Below, one piece after another: positions 37,470 to 46,292 of a DNA stretch of 64,000 nucleotides (position 1 is its first letter; each line of letters opens with the position of its first letter). The DNA is from Candidatus Aveggerthella stercoripullorum. Its GTDB lineage: Bacteria > Actinomycetota > Coriobacteriia > Coriobacteriales > Eggerthellaceae. The position numbers were made by a program, and so were the translations under genes. Location of the stretch: positions 1-64,000 of the forward strand of contig DVGB01000004.1 in NCBI GenBank assembly GCA_018712955.1. The letters are read 5' to 3'. The notes under the pieces were generated by a model, which saw only the letters and a program-made list of their open reading frames with translations, made no database searches and was not told the DNA's origin.

Positions 37470-38177
37470 TTACCGTGCGCACGCCGAGCGGCACAGCTCG
37501 GGATACTCTTCGAGCAAGCGCTTGACCGGCAGGCCGACGATGGTGTCGTAGTCCCCTTCGTAGCGGTCTACGAGCACTGCCCCTTTGCCCTGGATGGCAT
37601 ACGCGCCCGCCTTGTCGTACGATTCGCCTTCGTCCAGATAAGCGTCAATCTCCGCATCGGAAAGGTCCTTGAAGACCACCTGGCTTTTCTCGACGAACGT
37701 GCGGAAGCCCAAAGAGAGCTTCTCGATCTCAGGCGCCATGACCGCCCACACGGAAACGGACGTCATCACCTCGTGCGTTCGTCCGGAAAGCTTGCGCAGC
37801 ATGCCCTTTGCTTCCGAACGGCTGTGCGGCTTGCCGAAAATCTCCCCGTCGAGCACGACCATCGTGTCTGCTCCCAGAATAAGCGCAAGCCCGGTGTAGT
37901 CTTCCGCCAGCACCTCCTGCACGACGGCGCCCGCTTTGCGCTCGGCAAGCTTTTTCACGGCCTCTTCCGGGTTCGCCTGCAGGTCAGGCTCAAGCGATTC
38001 GTCCACGTCCGCCGTGCGGACTTCGAAGCGAACGCCCGCGTCCTGCAACAGCTGGCGACGACGCGGGCTGCCGGACGCCAGAATGATGTCGAAATCCGCA
38101 AAAGACGGCACCGACGCTTCTTCGGGCGCGCTTTTGTGCCCTGCCTCGTTCAACGCCTCGTCTGTCCGATCGCTCAT
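37470..38177 (-). CDS. maf: Maf-family nucleotide pyrophosphatase
   Basis: The 235-aa protein shows the Maf signature LASGSPRRRQLLQDAG, RKAGAV, ILGADTMVVLDG, GKP and KAGAYAIQGKGAVLVDRYEGDYDTIVGLP across the C-terminal half. Maf proteins hydrolyse non-canonical or excess nucleoside triphosphates. Its ATG overlaps the tilS stop by 4 bp (ATGA). An acidic ~25-residue extension precedes the domain. Confidence 0.93.
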   Translation of the reverse strand: MSDRTDEALNEAGHKSAPEEASVPSFADFDIILASGSPRRRQLLQDAGVRFEVRTADVDESLEPDLQANPEEAVKKLAERKAGAVVQEVLAEDYTGLALILGADTMVVLDGEIFGKPHSRSEAKGMLRKLSGRTHEVMTSVSVWAVMAPEIEKLSLGFRTFVEKSQVVFKDLSDAEIDAYLDEGESYDKAGAYAIQGKGAVLVDRYEGDYDTIVGLPVKRLLEEYPELCRSACAR

Positions 38178-39310
38178 GCGCCTTCGCCCTTTCCGTTTTC
38201 GCCCGCGCCCTTCTTCCTGCGCGCTCGGTAGGCGGCCATCGGCTCGATGCGTAGCCCGCGCTTGTTGGCAGAAAGCGCAAGGTCGCCTTGGATGTTGTTC
38301 GTATACCCGGATACCGGCCCGTTCTCGCCGAAGCCCTCGCAGACTGTCTCAACGGACGCGGACTCTACGCGCGCATCAGACCCCAGAATGCTCTGGAGGA
38401 CCTCGCGTACGACGCGACGCTGCAACGGGACCTTCACGGCGGCAAACTCCGGCGCGATCACGCAGCCGGCGGCGTAGTCGGGAAGGCCGCCTTCAAGTGC
38501 CGTCCATTCCACCAGACGCGCAGCGACATCTGCTGTCTGGGCCTCCAGCATGTCGTCTTCGTCCGCAATAAGGTTCATGGTACGGCAAAGAGAGTCGAGC
38601 AATTGCGGATTGCGCTCTTTGGCGCGCGGCACGATCTCATGGCGCACGAAGGCGCGGAAACGGTCCGTGTGCGCGTTCGTCGCGTCTTCGCGCCAAAGGT
38701 TTCCTTCGGCATCCCGCACGACTTCCCTGCCCGCCGCAGCGCGCGTTTTCACGAATGCGCGCAGGTCTTCGCGGCTTACATCCAGGCACGGACGCGCAAC
38801 AGGCCCGTTCGTATAGCGCATGGAACGGAAGCCTCCCGGTCCCGTTCCGACAATCGAGCGCATGTAGAAATTCTCCACGCGGTCGTCCTGCGTGTGCGCC
38901 GTCCAAATCCGCGCCGCCGAAAGCGGGCGCCCCTCGTGGCGGCACATGCTCGCCAGCGCTTCGTTAGCGGCCAGATAGCGCTCGCGACGCGCAACCGCCT
39001 CCACGTTCTCCCCGCTCGCGTCGGCAAGCCCTGCAACGTTGATCTCGCAGCAGAACAGCGGGAATCCCAGCAAGTCCGCGAGCTGGCGCACGAACTCTTG
39101 GTCGGCGTCGGCATCGGCACCACGCAGTTTATGGTTCACGTGAAGAATGGCGACCGGGCCTATCACGCCTTGTGACGCCAGATCAGCGGCTGCGTAAGCG
39201 AGCGCCGTGGAGTCGGATCCCCCTGAGACCATGAGCAGCACGGCGGAATCGTCCGTCACCAGCCCGCGCTCTTCGATCGTTTTCTTCATGCGCTCGAGGA
39301 CTTTCGCCAT
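38174..39310 (-). CDS. tilS: tRNA(Ile)-lysidine synthase
   Basis: TilS adds lysine to C34 of tRNA-Ile(CAU). The 378-aa protein has the PP-loop VSGGSDSTALAYAAADLA, the HVNHKLRG motif, and the AHTQDDRVENFYMRSIVGTG segment. The C-terminal substrate domain is present but divergent. The gene is coupled to maf downstream and lies 15 bp after cysK. Confidence 0.93.
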   Translation of the reverse strand: MAKVLERMKKTIEERGLVTDDSAVLLMVSGGSDSTALAYAAADLASQGVIGPVAILHVNHKLRGADADADQEFVRQLADLLGFPLFCCEINVAGLADASGENVEAVARRERYLAANEALASMCRHEGRPLSAARIWTAHTQDDRVENFYMRSIVGTGPGGFRSMRYTNGPVARPCLDVSREDLRAFVKTRAAAGREVVRDAEGNLWREDATNAHTDRFRAFVRHEIVPRAKERNPQLLDSLCRTMNLIADEDDMLEAQTADVAARLVEWTALEGGLPDYAAGCVIAPEFAAVKVPLQRRVVREVLQSILGSDARVESASVETVCEGFGENGPVSGYTNNIQGDLALSANKRGLRIEPMAAYRARRKKGAGENGKGEGA

Positions 39311-39325
39311 ATGGACGCCCCTTTC

Positions 39326-40273
39326 CTACGCAATGCCCGCGAACAGCTCCGTCGACAAGTACCGCTCGCCCGTGTCCACGGCAAAGGTCACGATGGTCGA
39401 CCCCTTCGCTTCCGGATATGCAGCAACCAGGCGCTTGACGGCGGCGATATTCGCGCCGGAGGAAATGCCTACCAACAGCCCTTCCGTCCGCGGCAGCGCA
39501 CGAGCTTCCTCAAGGGCCTCTGCCGTCGGAACGGCAATCGCGTCCGCGATAGCCTCCAAATCAAGGTTGCCCGGCACGAAGTTCGCACCGATTCCCTGGA
39601 TACCGTGCGGACTGGGCGTCAGCTCCTTGCCCGCCAGCGCCTGCCCGATAAGGGGGCTTTCCGCCGGCTCGACCGCAAAACAGCGCGTCCCTGCACCTTC
39701 GCGCGCGAAATAGTGCGCACAACCGGAAATGGTACCGCCCGTCCCTGCGCCTGCAAGCACGTAGTCGGGCGCGAAGCCCAGGGCGGCCTCTATCTCGGGC
39801 GCCGTCGTCAGCTCGTGGGCAAGCGGATTGTCCGGGTTTTCGAACTGCCCGACAATCCAAGCCCCCGGCGTCGTGGCCTCGATGCGCTCCGCCTCCGCAA
39901 CCGCACCTGCCATGCCTTCTGCTGCGGGCGTAAGCACCAGACGCGCACCATAGGCAGCCAAAAGCGCCCGGCGCTCGAAGCTCATAGACTCCGGCATGGT
40001 GAGAATCACCTCGTAGCCGCGTGCGGCACCGATCATAGCGATCGCGATGCCCGTGTTGCCGCTTGTCGGCTCAATAAGCACGCTCTCGCCTGGCGTGATG
40101 CGGCCCGCCTCTTCAGCTCGATCAATCATGCAAAGCGCGGCGCGGTCCTTGATGGACGCGCCTGGATTCGCCGCCTCGTACTTTACGTAGACTTTCGCGC
40201 CCACCGCAGCCGAAATCTTCTCCAAGAAAATGAGATCCGTGCCCCCGATAGCGCGGGATACTTCGTCAGTCAT
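39326..40273 (-). CDS. cysK: Cysteine synthase (O-acetylserine sulfhydrylase)
   Basis: The 315-aa PLP enzyme shows NPGASIKDRAALCMIDRAEE with the PLP Lys (near 42), EPTSGNTGIAIAMIGAARGY, GTGGTISG and VGISSGAN. It makes cysteine from O-acetylserine and sulfide. AAAGGACTTTC precedes ATG 40273; the open frame to 40480 is not supported. First gene of a cysK-tilS-maf run. Confidence 0.95.
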   Translation of the reverse strand: MTDEVSRAIGGTDLIFLEKISAAVGAKVYVKYEAANPGASIKDRAALCMIDRAEEAGRITPGESVLIEPTSGNTGIAIAMIGAARGYEVILTMPESMSFERRALLAAYGARLVLTPAAEGMAGAVAEAERIEATTPGAWIVGQFENPDNPLAHELTTAPEIEAALGFAPDYVLAGAGTGGTISGCAHYFAREGAGTRCFAVEPAESPLIGQALAGKELTPSPHGIQGIGANFVPGNLDLEAIADAIAVPTAEALEEARALPRTEGLLVGISSGANIAAVKRLVAAYPEAKGSTIVTFAVDTGERYLSTELFAGIA

Positions 40274-40463
40274 GAAAGTCCTTTCGTCATGCCGCCCTTT
40301 TTGCCGAAGCGGCCGCTTGCACCGCGCGAAAACGGGCACACTTCTGCCGAGGAGCGCCCCGCTTGACCGCTTCGGACAGTCTGCCTCTCTTGGATGGTCT
40401 TCCTGCCAACCTAGGAAAGGCCGGGAAGCTGTCCTCGCACGCGATTCTACTACCGATGCCGCT

Positions 40464-42119
40464 TTACCCTTCGAGCGCACAGATGTTCTCTACGTGCGCG
40501 GTGTGCGGAAACATGTCGACCGGACATACCGCGGTCAAACGGTAGCCTGCATCCTTCAGGACGGACACGTCCCGAGCCTGCGTATCGGGATTGCACGAAA
40601 TGTAGACGACGCGCCGCGGCTTGAGCGCCGCGACCGCGCGAAGGAACTCTTCGCTTGCGCCTGCCCGCGGCGGGTCCATGAGCAGCACGTCGACATGTTC
40701 TCCCCGTACCGCCATTTCCCGCATGAACGCGCCCGCATCCGCCGTTGCAAACTCCACATTCTCCACGCCGTTGTGCGCTGCGTTCTCCCGCGCGTCCGCG
40801 ATGGCGGACGCCACGTTGTCCACGCCAATCACGCGCACATCGGCCGCGCTGTTCGCCGCGACCAGCCCTATCGTGCCCGTGCCACAGTATGCGTCCAGCA
40901 CCGTCTCGCCTCCTGAGAGGCGAGCCATCTCGACCGCACGACGGTAGAGCACTTCCGTCTGCACGGCGTTGACCTGGTAGAACGAATGCGAAGAGATGCG
41001 GAAGCTCAGTCCGCACAGCGTGTCCAGGATAAAGCCCGGACCGTACAGCGCGCGTTCGCCTTCGTGCCCGAGCACCGCGTTGGTGTTCTGTGTGTTCACG
41101 TTCTGGACGACGGTCGTGATTTCGGGACAGCGCTTCACGAGCTCGCGCGCGAAATTGCGCGAACCGGGGAACCGCTCCCCGTTCGTCACGAGCGTGACGA
41201 GCACCTCGCCGCTTTCATGCCCCACGCGCACGATGGCGTGGCGCAGGAAGCCTTCGAGCGCATCCTCGTCGTAAGGCTCTATGCGAAATTTCGGCATAAG
41301 CTGGCGGATGGCAAGCAGGATGCGCTTCGCCGTCTGGTTCTCCAGCAGGCATTCGTCAGTCGGGATGATCCGATGCGTGCCCGCCGCGTACATGCCGCAC
41401 AGTATCTCGCGCCGTGGCTTCTCGCGCCGGGCATGATGCATCCGGCCGCCGTCCCGCGCTGCCTCGGTTCCCCTGTCCGCACGGCGCATGCCCTCCCGCG
41501 CACGATCCTGCGAAATGACGCGCCCAGGAGCATAGGGGGACATGACCTTGTTGCGGTAATAGAGCGGGCTTTCCATGCCTTCTATCGGGCAAAATGCTGT
41601 CTTTTCGTCCGCGAGCGGCCCAAACAGCTCTTCCATGCGTCGCTGTTTGTCCGCCAACTGCTCCGCGTAAGGAACGCCCAGGAGCTGACACGCGCCGCAT
41701 GCGCGCTCGACAGGGCAAGACAGCCCGCTGCGGTTTGCAGGCGCCTCTTCACCGAGACTGGCAAAAGCCGCCGCCTCGCGCTCGTCAAGCGATTGCGAAC
41801 GTACGCCTGCCTGCTTTTTTGCAGCGCCCGAAGGGGCAGCCCTGTGCTTTCCAGCCGCTTTTGCCTGCCCTCCTCGCTGCCCCTCGAAGGCCGACCTTCC
41901 GGCGTTCCTGCCTTTGGCAGGTGCTTTCGGCCGGGCAGCATCGTGCCCGCCCGTCGTTTTGGACAGCGCCGCGCTGTCCGTGGCGGTTGCCTTCTTCGCG
42001 CTGCTTTTCGCCTTCGTTTTAGGCTTCCGCTTTGCGCGCTCGAGCCGCTTCGCGCGCGCGGCCGCCTTCGCCTTCTCGTGCGCCGTGCTGGTCTTGCGCT
42101 GCTTTGCCTCGTCGGCCAT
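40464..42119 (-). CDS. RlmD/TrmA-family RNA m5U methyltransferase
   Basis: The 551-aa protein has a ~110-residue Lys/Ala/Arg-rich N-terminal extension, a Cys cluster (CPVERACGACQLLGVPY) that would hold a [4Fe-4S] cluster as in RlmD, the SAM site LDAYCGTGTIGLVAA, MDPPRAG, and the catalytic Cys in YISCNPDTQARDV. It probably methylates a uridine of 23S rRNA, with tRNA as alternative. Start 42119 (MADEAKQRK) has GAGGCGGG upstream. The basic extension is unusual and may bind RNA. Confidence 0.88.
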   Translation of the reverse strand: MADEAKQRKTSTAHEKAKAAARAKRLERAKRKPKTKAKSSAKKATATDSAALSKTTGGHDAARPKAPAKGRNAGRSAFEGQRGGQAKAAGKHRAAPSGAAKKQAGVRSQSLDEREAAAFASLGEEAPANRSGLSCPVERACGACQLLGVPYAEQLADKQRRMEELFGPLADEKTAFCPIEGMESPLYYRNKVMSPYAPGRVISQDRAREGMRRADRGTEAARDGGRMHHARREKPRREILCGMYAAGTHRIIPTDECLLENQTAKRILLAIRQLMPKFRIEPYDEDALEGFLRHAIVRVGHESGEVLVTLVTNGERFPGSRNFARELVKRCPEITTVVQNVNTQNTNAVLGHEGERALYGPGFILDTLCGLSFRISSHSFYQVNAVQTEVLYRRAVEMARLSGGETVLDAYCGTGTIGLVAANSAADVRVIGVDNVASAIADARENAAHNGVENVEFATADAGAFMREMAVRGEHVDVLLMDPPRAGASEEFLRAVAALKPRRVVYISCNPDTQARDVSVLKDAGYRLTAVCPVDMFPHTAHVENICALEG

Positions 42120-42390
42120 GGGCACCCGCCTCTCCGTCTGTTTACTGCTCCCGACAGGATACCGCAGGAGCAGGACGCAAACGGCATGGGACTTTCGAAG
42201 GCATGCAGCGTTCTGCCCGGATGCAGGCAGCGCACGTGTCTTTTCGGGAAACTCCTGGCAACAGAACAGCAACTGGCCCCCGCGGTGTCCGGGCCATTTC
42301 GTATAGTGGAACAAACGCGCCGCAAACACTGCTTTCTCGATTCGCCGACAGCAGGAGCGCAACTGAAACCCGAACCGAAGGAGACGCCCC

Positions 42391-42762
42391 ATGAAATTCA
42401 TCCTGCGCTGGATTGTCACCGCCCTCGCAGTCGGCGTTGCGGTGTGGATTGTGCCCGGCATCTCCGTGTTCGGTATGGAAACATGGGCCGCCGTCGCTCT
42501 GTTCGGCCTGGTGCTCGCGCTCATCAACATGAGCATCAAGCCTATTCTGCAGTTCATCAGCCTGCCGGTTACCTGTCTTACCCTGGGCATCTTCTATCTT
42601 GTCGTGAATGCTTTCTTGCTGTACCTGGCGCAATGGCTGGCAAACAACGTCCTCGGGCTGAGCTTCCATATTGAAAGCTTCGGCAGCGCGTTCGTCGGCG
42701 CCATCGTTATCAGCATCGTAAGCGCCATTCTGAACACCATCACCGGCGCGAACGAGGAATAG
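42391..42762 (+). CDS. Holin superfamily IV-like membrane protein
   Basis: This 123-aa protein with four membrane helices (ALAVGVAVWIVPGISVFG, VALFGLVLALINMSIKPIL, LPVTCLTLGIFYLVVNAFLL, AFVGAIVISIVSAIL) matches the family called phage holin family 4 (DUF-type), which is chromosomal and common in actinobacteria. There are no phage genes nearby, so lysis is unlikely; the real role is unknown. GAAGGAGACGCCCC precedes the ATG. Confidence 0.85.
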   Translation: MKFILRWIVTALAVGVAVWIVPGISVFGMETWAAVALFGLVLALINMSIKPILQFISLPVTCLTLGIFYLVVNAFLLYLAQWLANNVLGLSFHIESFGSAFVGAIVISIVSAILNTITGANEE

Positions 42763-42895
42763 CGGCGGATCGTACCTCCCTCGCCCCGTGCTCTGGCTTT
42801 TGACGGCACCCCTCGTTCGGGAGCCGCTCCTTGTCCGGCAAAGCAGCGCAAGGAGCGGACACGGGCCGGAGCAGGACCCCTACGCCTCAGACGCA

Positions 42896-42929
42896 AAGCG
42901 GGGATTCCGCTTGTACGGAATCCCCGCTT
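42896..42929. terminator. Strong hairpin between convergent genes
   Basis: Perfect 14-bp stem AAGCGGGGATTCCG/CGGAATCCCCGCTT with a 6-nt loop, between the holin-like gene (+) and the membrane protein gene (-). The U-run is weak, so termination is likely but not certain. Confidence 0.6.
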
Positions 42930-43017
42930 GTCGCTCACGCACCGCGCTCCGCGGCTTTCTGCAAAACGGCCCTTTGCCCTCCTGACGTCGACAGATGTCG
43001 GAAGGATGGCAGGAGAC

Positions 43018-43539
43018 CTAGCGCGCGTCGCCGTAAGGCACGAAATTGCCTGCGCTTTCGTTCTTCGCCTTGTTCGCGTACACGGCAGCGATGATGCACA
43101 GCACCGCCAGGACGACGCCGGTCGGCGACATGCTCAGGCAGGTAATTGCCGCGAAGATAGCGCCGATGATCATCCACGCCTTCGCGGTGCCCACCTTTTC
43201 GAGGTTCTTCGCACCCTTGGTGCCCATGATGCCCGCAATCAGCGTGATGAGGTAGCAGACGATGCACAGGATGGCGCCGGCGACGCCGAGAAGGCCGAAG
43301 AAGGCCGTCAGCATCAGGCCGTCCTCCGCGGTCATGCCCAGTTCGTCAAGCTGCGCGGAAGCTTCAGGGCTCGCCTCCACAGACATGCTGACCGAGGCGG
43401 CAGCGTCCGGGTCGGTCGCCGCGTACGTGAGCAGTCCGGCAGTCGCGAACATGACGAGGCTCCCGATGATGGCGAGAATCGAAATGATAATGATGGCAAT
43501 GCTCAGGCCACGAAGCGTGCGAGCAGATTTGGGTTGCAT
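43018..43539 (-). CDS. Four-helix membrane protein, function unknown
   Basis: The 173-aa protein starts MQPKSARTLRG. It has four hydrophobic segments (about 13-38, 72-102, 118-136, 142-157) and an acidic, Ser-rich loop after the first one. AGGAAGGGGATGCC precedes ATG 43539. No recognisable catalytic motif. Similar small DUF4064-like membrane proteins occur in actinobacteria, but I cannot assign a family securely. Confidence 0.75.
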   Translation of the reverse strand: MQPKSARTLRGLSIAIIIISILAIIGSLVMFATAGLLTYAATDPDAAASVSMSVEASPEASAQLDELGMTAEDGLMLTAFFGLLGVAGAILCIVCYLITLIAGIMGTKGAKNLEKVGTAKAWMIIGAIFAAITCLSMSPTGVVLAVLCIIAAVYANKAKNESAGNFVPYGDAR

Positions 43540-43964
43540 GGCATCCCCTTCCTCATAATGAGCTGTCAATAATGAATGAGCGGCTTATTATCGCATTTTT
43601 TTGCATTTCCGCAGGTAAGAAAAGTATTAAATCGCATCGTGCAAACTACGCCCCCCGTGCATCAAACGGCCCTCTGCGTCATCTACGTCGCACAACAGCC
43701 TTAAGGCCCCTTGTAGATGCGCGTGCCCATGTTCGCGACGCGCATCTACAACTCACCTACCTTCAAGCAGGGATTGAGGCAAGACAGGTGGCTTCGGCGC
43801 GCTTTGACCCGCCTCCATACCGCCTTCCATCGGCGTCCCGCCATTCCTCATCTGCCTCGTGCATTGCGCATCCATTGCTGGGATAATGGCTCTGCGAAGG
43901 AGAGCGCCCCGCGACGGTGCCTGGGACATGCCGACGTGGGACGAAGAGAGAAAGGATCTCGCCG
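43540..43964. other. Divergent intergenic region
   Basis: 425 bp between the four-helix protein and the alcohol dehydrogenase. Its main feature is the 12-bp-arm inverted repeat at 43712-43750. No gene is seen. Confidence 0.6.
43712..43750. repeat. Inverted repeat upstream of alcohol dehydrogenase
   Basis: TGTAGATGCGCG (43712-43723) pairs perfectly with CGCGCATCTACA (43739-43750). It could be an operator pair or a transcript hairpin. There is no U-run, so it is not a clear terminator. Confidence 0.6.
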
Positions 43965-45152
43965 ATGGAGAACTTCGAATTCGTATCCCCCACCCATTTC
44001 GTGTTCGGGCGCGACGCCGAACTGCAAGTCGGCACGAAACTGGCCGAACGCGGTGCAAAGAAAGTCCTGCTGCACTACGGCGGGCAAAGCGCCCAGAAAA
44101 GCGGGCTGCTTGACCGCGTAAAAGGCGCATTGAAGGACGCGGGCATCGACTGGGTCGAACTGGGCGGCGTGCGCCCCAACCCGGAAATCACCCTGTCCCG
44201 CGAAGGCATCAAAATCTGCAAGGAGCAGGGCATCGACTGGGTGCTCGCCGTGGGCGGCGGCTCGGTCGTCGACTCCTCGAAGGCCATTGCCGTCGGCGCG
44301 CGCTATGACGGCGACGTGTGGGAGCTCTTCGAAACGAAAGAACAGGTCACCGATGTGCTGCCCATCGCCGTCGTGCTCACCATTCCTGCGGCTGGCAGCG
44401 AGGCGTCCAAGAACACCGTCGTCTCCAACGACGAGCTGGGCATGAAGAGCGGCTACGCGAACAACGCCCAGCGTCCGAAGCTCGCGTTCATGAACCCCGA
44501 GCTTACCTTCACCCTGCCGCCCTACCAGACGGCAGCTGGCATCACGGACATGTACTGCCATCTGTTGGAGCGCTTCTTCTGCGACGTCGGCCCGGTGCCC
44601 ATTACGGACAACATGAACCTGAGCGTTATGCGCACCATCCGCGCTGAAGCCCCGCGTGTCATGGTGAATCCTGAAGATTACGAAGCTCGCGCAAACATCA
44701 TGTGGGCCGGCATGCTCTGCCACCAGGGACTCATGGGCGTCGGCCGCCACGAGGACTGGGCAACGCACGGCATGGAGCACGAACTGTCTGCCTACGACAC
44801 CACCATCACCCACGGTGCCGGGCTGGCAGTGCTCTTCCCTGCTTGGATGGAATACGTGTGCGAAGAGAACTACGACCGTTTCGTCCAGTACGGCCGCGAG
44901 GTATTCGGCCTGGTCGCCACCGGCGACAAGGAAGCCGACGCCCTCTCCGCCGTCGACGAGACGCGCGCGTTCTTTGCTTCCCTCGGCATGCCGACCACCC
45001 TGCGCGAACTGGGCATCGAAAGCGAAGAGCAGCTTGAAGAGGCCATCGCCGAAATGCTGCCGACCTTGAAGACCAACAAGGGCGAGCCTTTCGGCAGCTT
45101 CAAGAAGCTGACCATGGAAGACGCCGCGGAAATCTACCGCTTGGCGTTCTAA
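43965..45152 (+). CDS. Iron-containing alcohol dehydrogenase
   Basis: The 395-aa protein is a group III (YqhD/butanol-dehydrogenase-like) enzyme: FEFVSPTHFVFGRDAE, the NADP-site GGGSVVDSSKAIA (about 97-109), and metal-ligand regions TAAGITDMYCHLLERFF, HEDWATHGMEHELSA and DTTITHGAGLAVLFP. It reduces aldehydes to alcohols. AAAGGATC precedes ATG 43965. Monocistronic, ending at a strong terminator. Confidence 0.93.
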   Translation: MENFEFVSPTHFVFGRDAELQVGTKLAERGAKKVLLHYGGQSAQKSGLLDRVKGALKDAGIDWVELGGVRPNPEITLSREGIKICKEQGIDWVLAVGGGSVVDSSKAIAVGARYDGDVWELFETKEQVTDVLPIAVVLTIPAAGSEASKNTVVSNDELGMKSGYANNAQRPKLAFMNPELTFTLPPYQTAAGITDMYCHLLERFFCDVGPVPITDNMNLSVMRTIRAEAPRVMVNPEDYEARANIMWAGMLCHQGLMGVGRHEDWATHGMEHELSAYDTTITHGAGLAVLFPAWMEYVCEENYDRFVQYGREVFGLVATGDKEADALSAVDETRAFFASLGMPTTLRELGIESEEQLEEAIAEMLPTLKTNKGEPFGSFKKLTMEDAAEIYRLAF

Positions 45153-45177
45153 GCAGAATTCGAAACCCCGCACGAAA

Positions 45178-45219
45178 AGATGGCCTCGACGGTTTGCCGT
45201 CGAGGCCATCTCCTTTCTT
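45178..45219. terminator. Terminator after alcohol dehydrogenase
   Basis: Perfect 15-bp stem AGATGGCCTCGACGG/CCGTCGAGGCCATCT followed by CCTTTCTT, between convergent genes. Confidence 0.85.
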
Positions 45220-45259
45220 AGCGCGCTGATGTCAGCACGCCCTTCGTCTTTTCGCCTCC

Positions 45260-45496
45260 CTATGCACGATGCGCAGCGAAATAGGCGATGATGTCCGCTG
45301 ATTCGTAGAGCGGCTCCCCGTCGATGAACAGGCAAGGCACTTGCGCTTTTCCGCCTACGCGCACCAGCTCTTCGCGCGCGCTCGGGTCTGCCACCGTGTC
45401 GCGCATCGGCACTTCGATGCCGTGCGCGTCCAGATAGCGCATGACCTTGACGCAGAAGGGGCATGCATCTTTCTTGTACAAAACGAGCTCAGGCAT
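45260..45496 (-). CDS. Glutaredoxin-like protein
   Basis: This 78-aa thioredoxin-fold protein has the redox motif CPFC near residue 12, the cis-Pro segment QVPCLFIDGEPLYESADIIAYF, and normal glutaredoxin length. GAAAGGAGCG precedes ATG 45496. It probably reduces disulfides or mixed disulfides in the cytosol. Its transcript lies downstream of ferritin on the same strand, beyond a terminator. Confidence 0.9.
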   Translation of the reverse strand: MPELVLYKKDACPFCVKVMRYLDAHGIEVPMRDTVADPSAREELVRVGGKAQVPCLFIDGEPLYESADIIAYFAAHRA

Positions 45497-45563
45497 GATT
45501 TCGCTCCTTTCGAGAACGGACAACGCCCGCGAACGCCGAAAGCCGCTGTCAGCCCACACGACC

Positions 45564-45614
45564 AAAAGCCCCCACCGCGAGCGCTTCCTTGGAGAAGCCG
45601 GCTGGAGGGGGCTT
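45564..45614 (-). terminator. Terminator after ferritin
   Basis: AAGCCCCC (minus strand, 45614 down) pairs with GGGGGCTTTT (45573 down), followed by a U-run. Confidence 0.75.
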
Positions 45615-45636
45615 AATGTGCGCTGAGGCTTTCGTG

Positions 45637-46155
45637 CTATTCGGCAGCAGCCAGCGGGGACGGCGTGGTGTAGACGCGGGCAGCATACTCCTGGTCGAGG
45701 TCGTAGAGCGCCTTCGCGTCGGAGCCGAAGAGCCTCATCTTCGTGATCATGGTATCCGCCGTGTCCTCTTCCTCCATCTGCTCGTCGATGAACCAGTCAA
45801 GGAACTTCATGGTGCGGTAGTCCTTGACCTCGGCCGCAGCAGAGTAGATGTTGTGGATGAGGGAGGTCACGTACTTCTCGTGCTCCAGGCCAGCCTCGAG
45901 CGGCTCCATGAAGTTCGTGAAAACCTTGTCCGGCGCGGCGATGGCGCCCAGCTTCACCTTCTCGCCGTTCTCATGCAGGTAGTTGCGGAAGATGAGCGCG
46001 TGGTCGCGCTCTTCGGCAGCCTGAACTTCGTAGAAGTTAGCGTAGCCCTCCAGGCCCTCCTCCTCGTAGTAGTCGGCAAAGCTCAGGTACAGATAGGCGC
46101 TGTACAGCTCCGCGTTGATCTGTTCGTTCAGCAGTTCGTAGACCTTGGCGTCCAT
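45637..46155 (-). CDS. Ferritin
   Basis: The 172-aa four-helix protein shows the ferroxidase ligands in EQINAELYSAYLYLSFADYY, EERDHALIF and FIDEQMEEEDTADTMI, the pattern of bacterial non-haem ferritin (FtnA). It oxidises and stores iron in a 24-subunit shell. Start ATG 46155. Confidence 0.95.
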   Translation of the reverse strand: MDAKVYELLNEQINAELYSAYLYLSFADYYEEEGLEGYANFYEVQAAEERDHALIFRNYLHENGEKVKLGAIAAPDKVFTNFMEPLEAGLEHEKYVTSLIHNIYSAAAEVKDYRTMKFLDWFIDEQMEEEDTADTMITKMRLFGSDAKALYDLDQEYAARVYTTPSPLAAAE

Positions 46156-46292
46156 GGCATTCCTTTCTCATGTCGCGCCGAGCGCATCGGCGCGCGTACG
46201 GTTACGAGCCGATAGTACACCCCTGCGCACGCAAGAAGCAGGAATTCAAGGGAGCACCATAATTGATACTGCGTCTCAATAAGTATCTGGCC

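Noticed and set aside
42391-42762. Phage remnant suggested by a holin-like protein
   Set aside because: The family is common in bacterial chromosomes, and no other phage gene is nearby.
43848-45464. 538-aa minus-strand open frame
   Set aside because: Antisense to a clear alcohol dehydrogenase and spanning its terminator.
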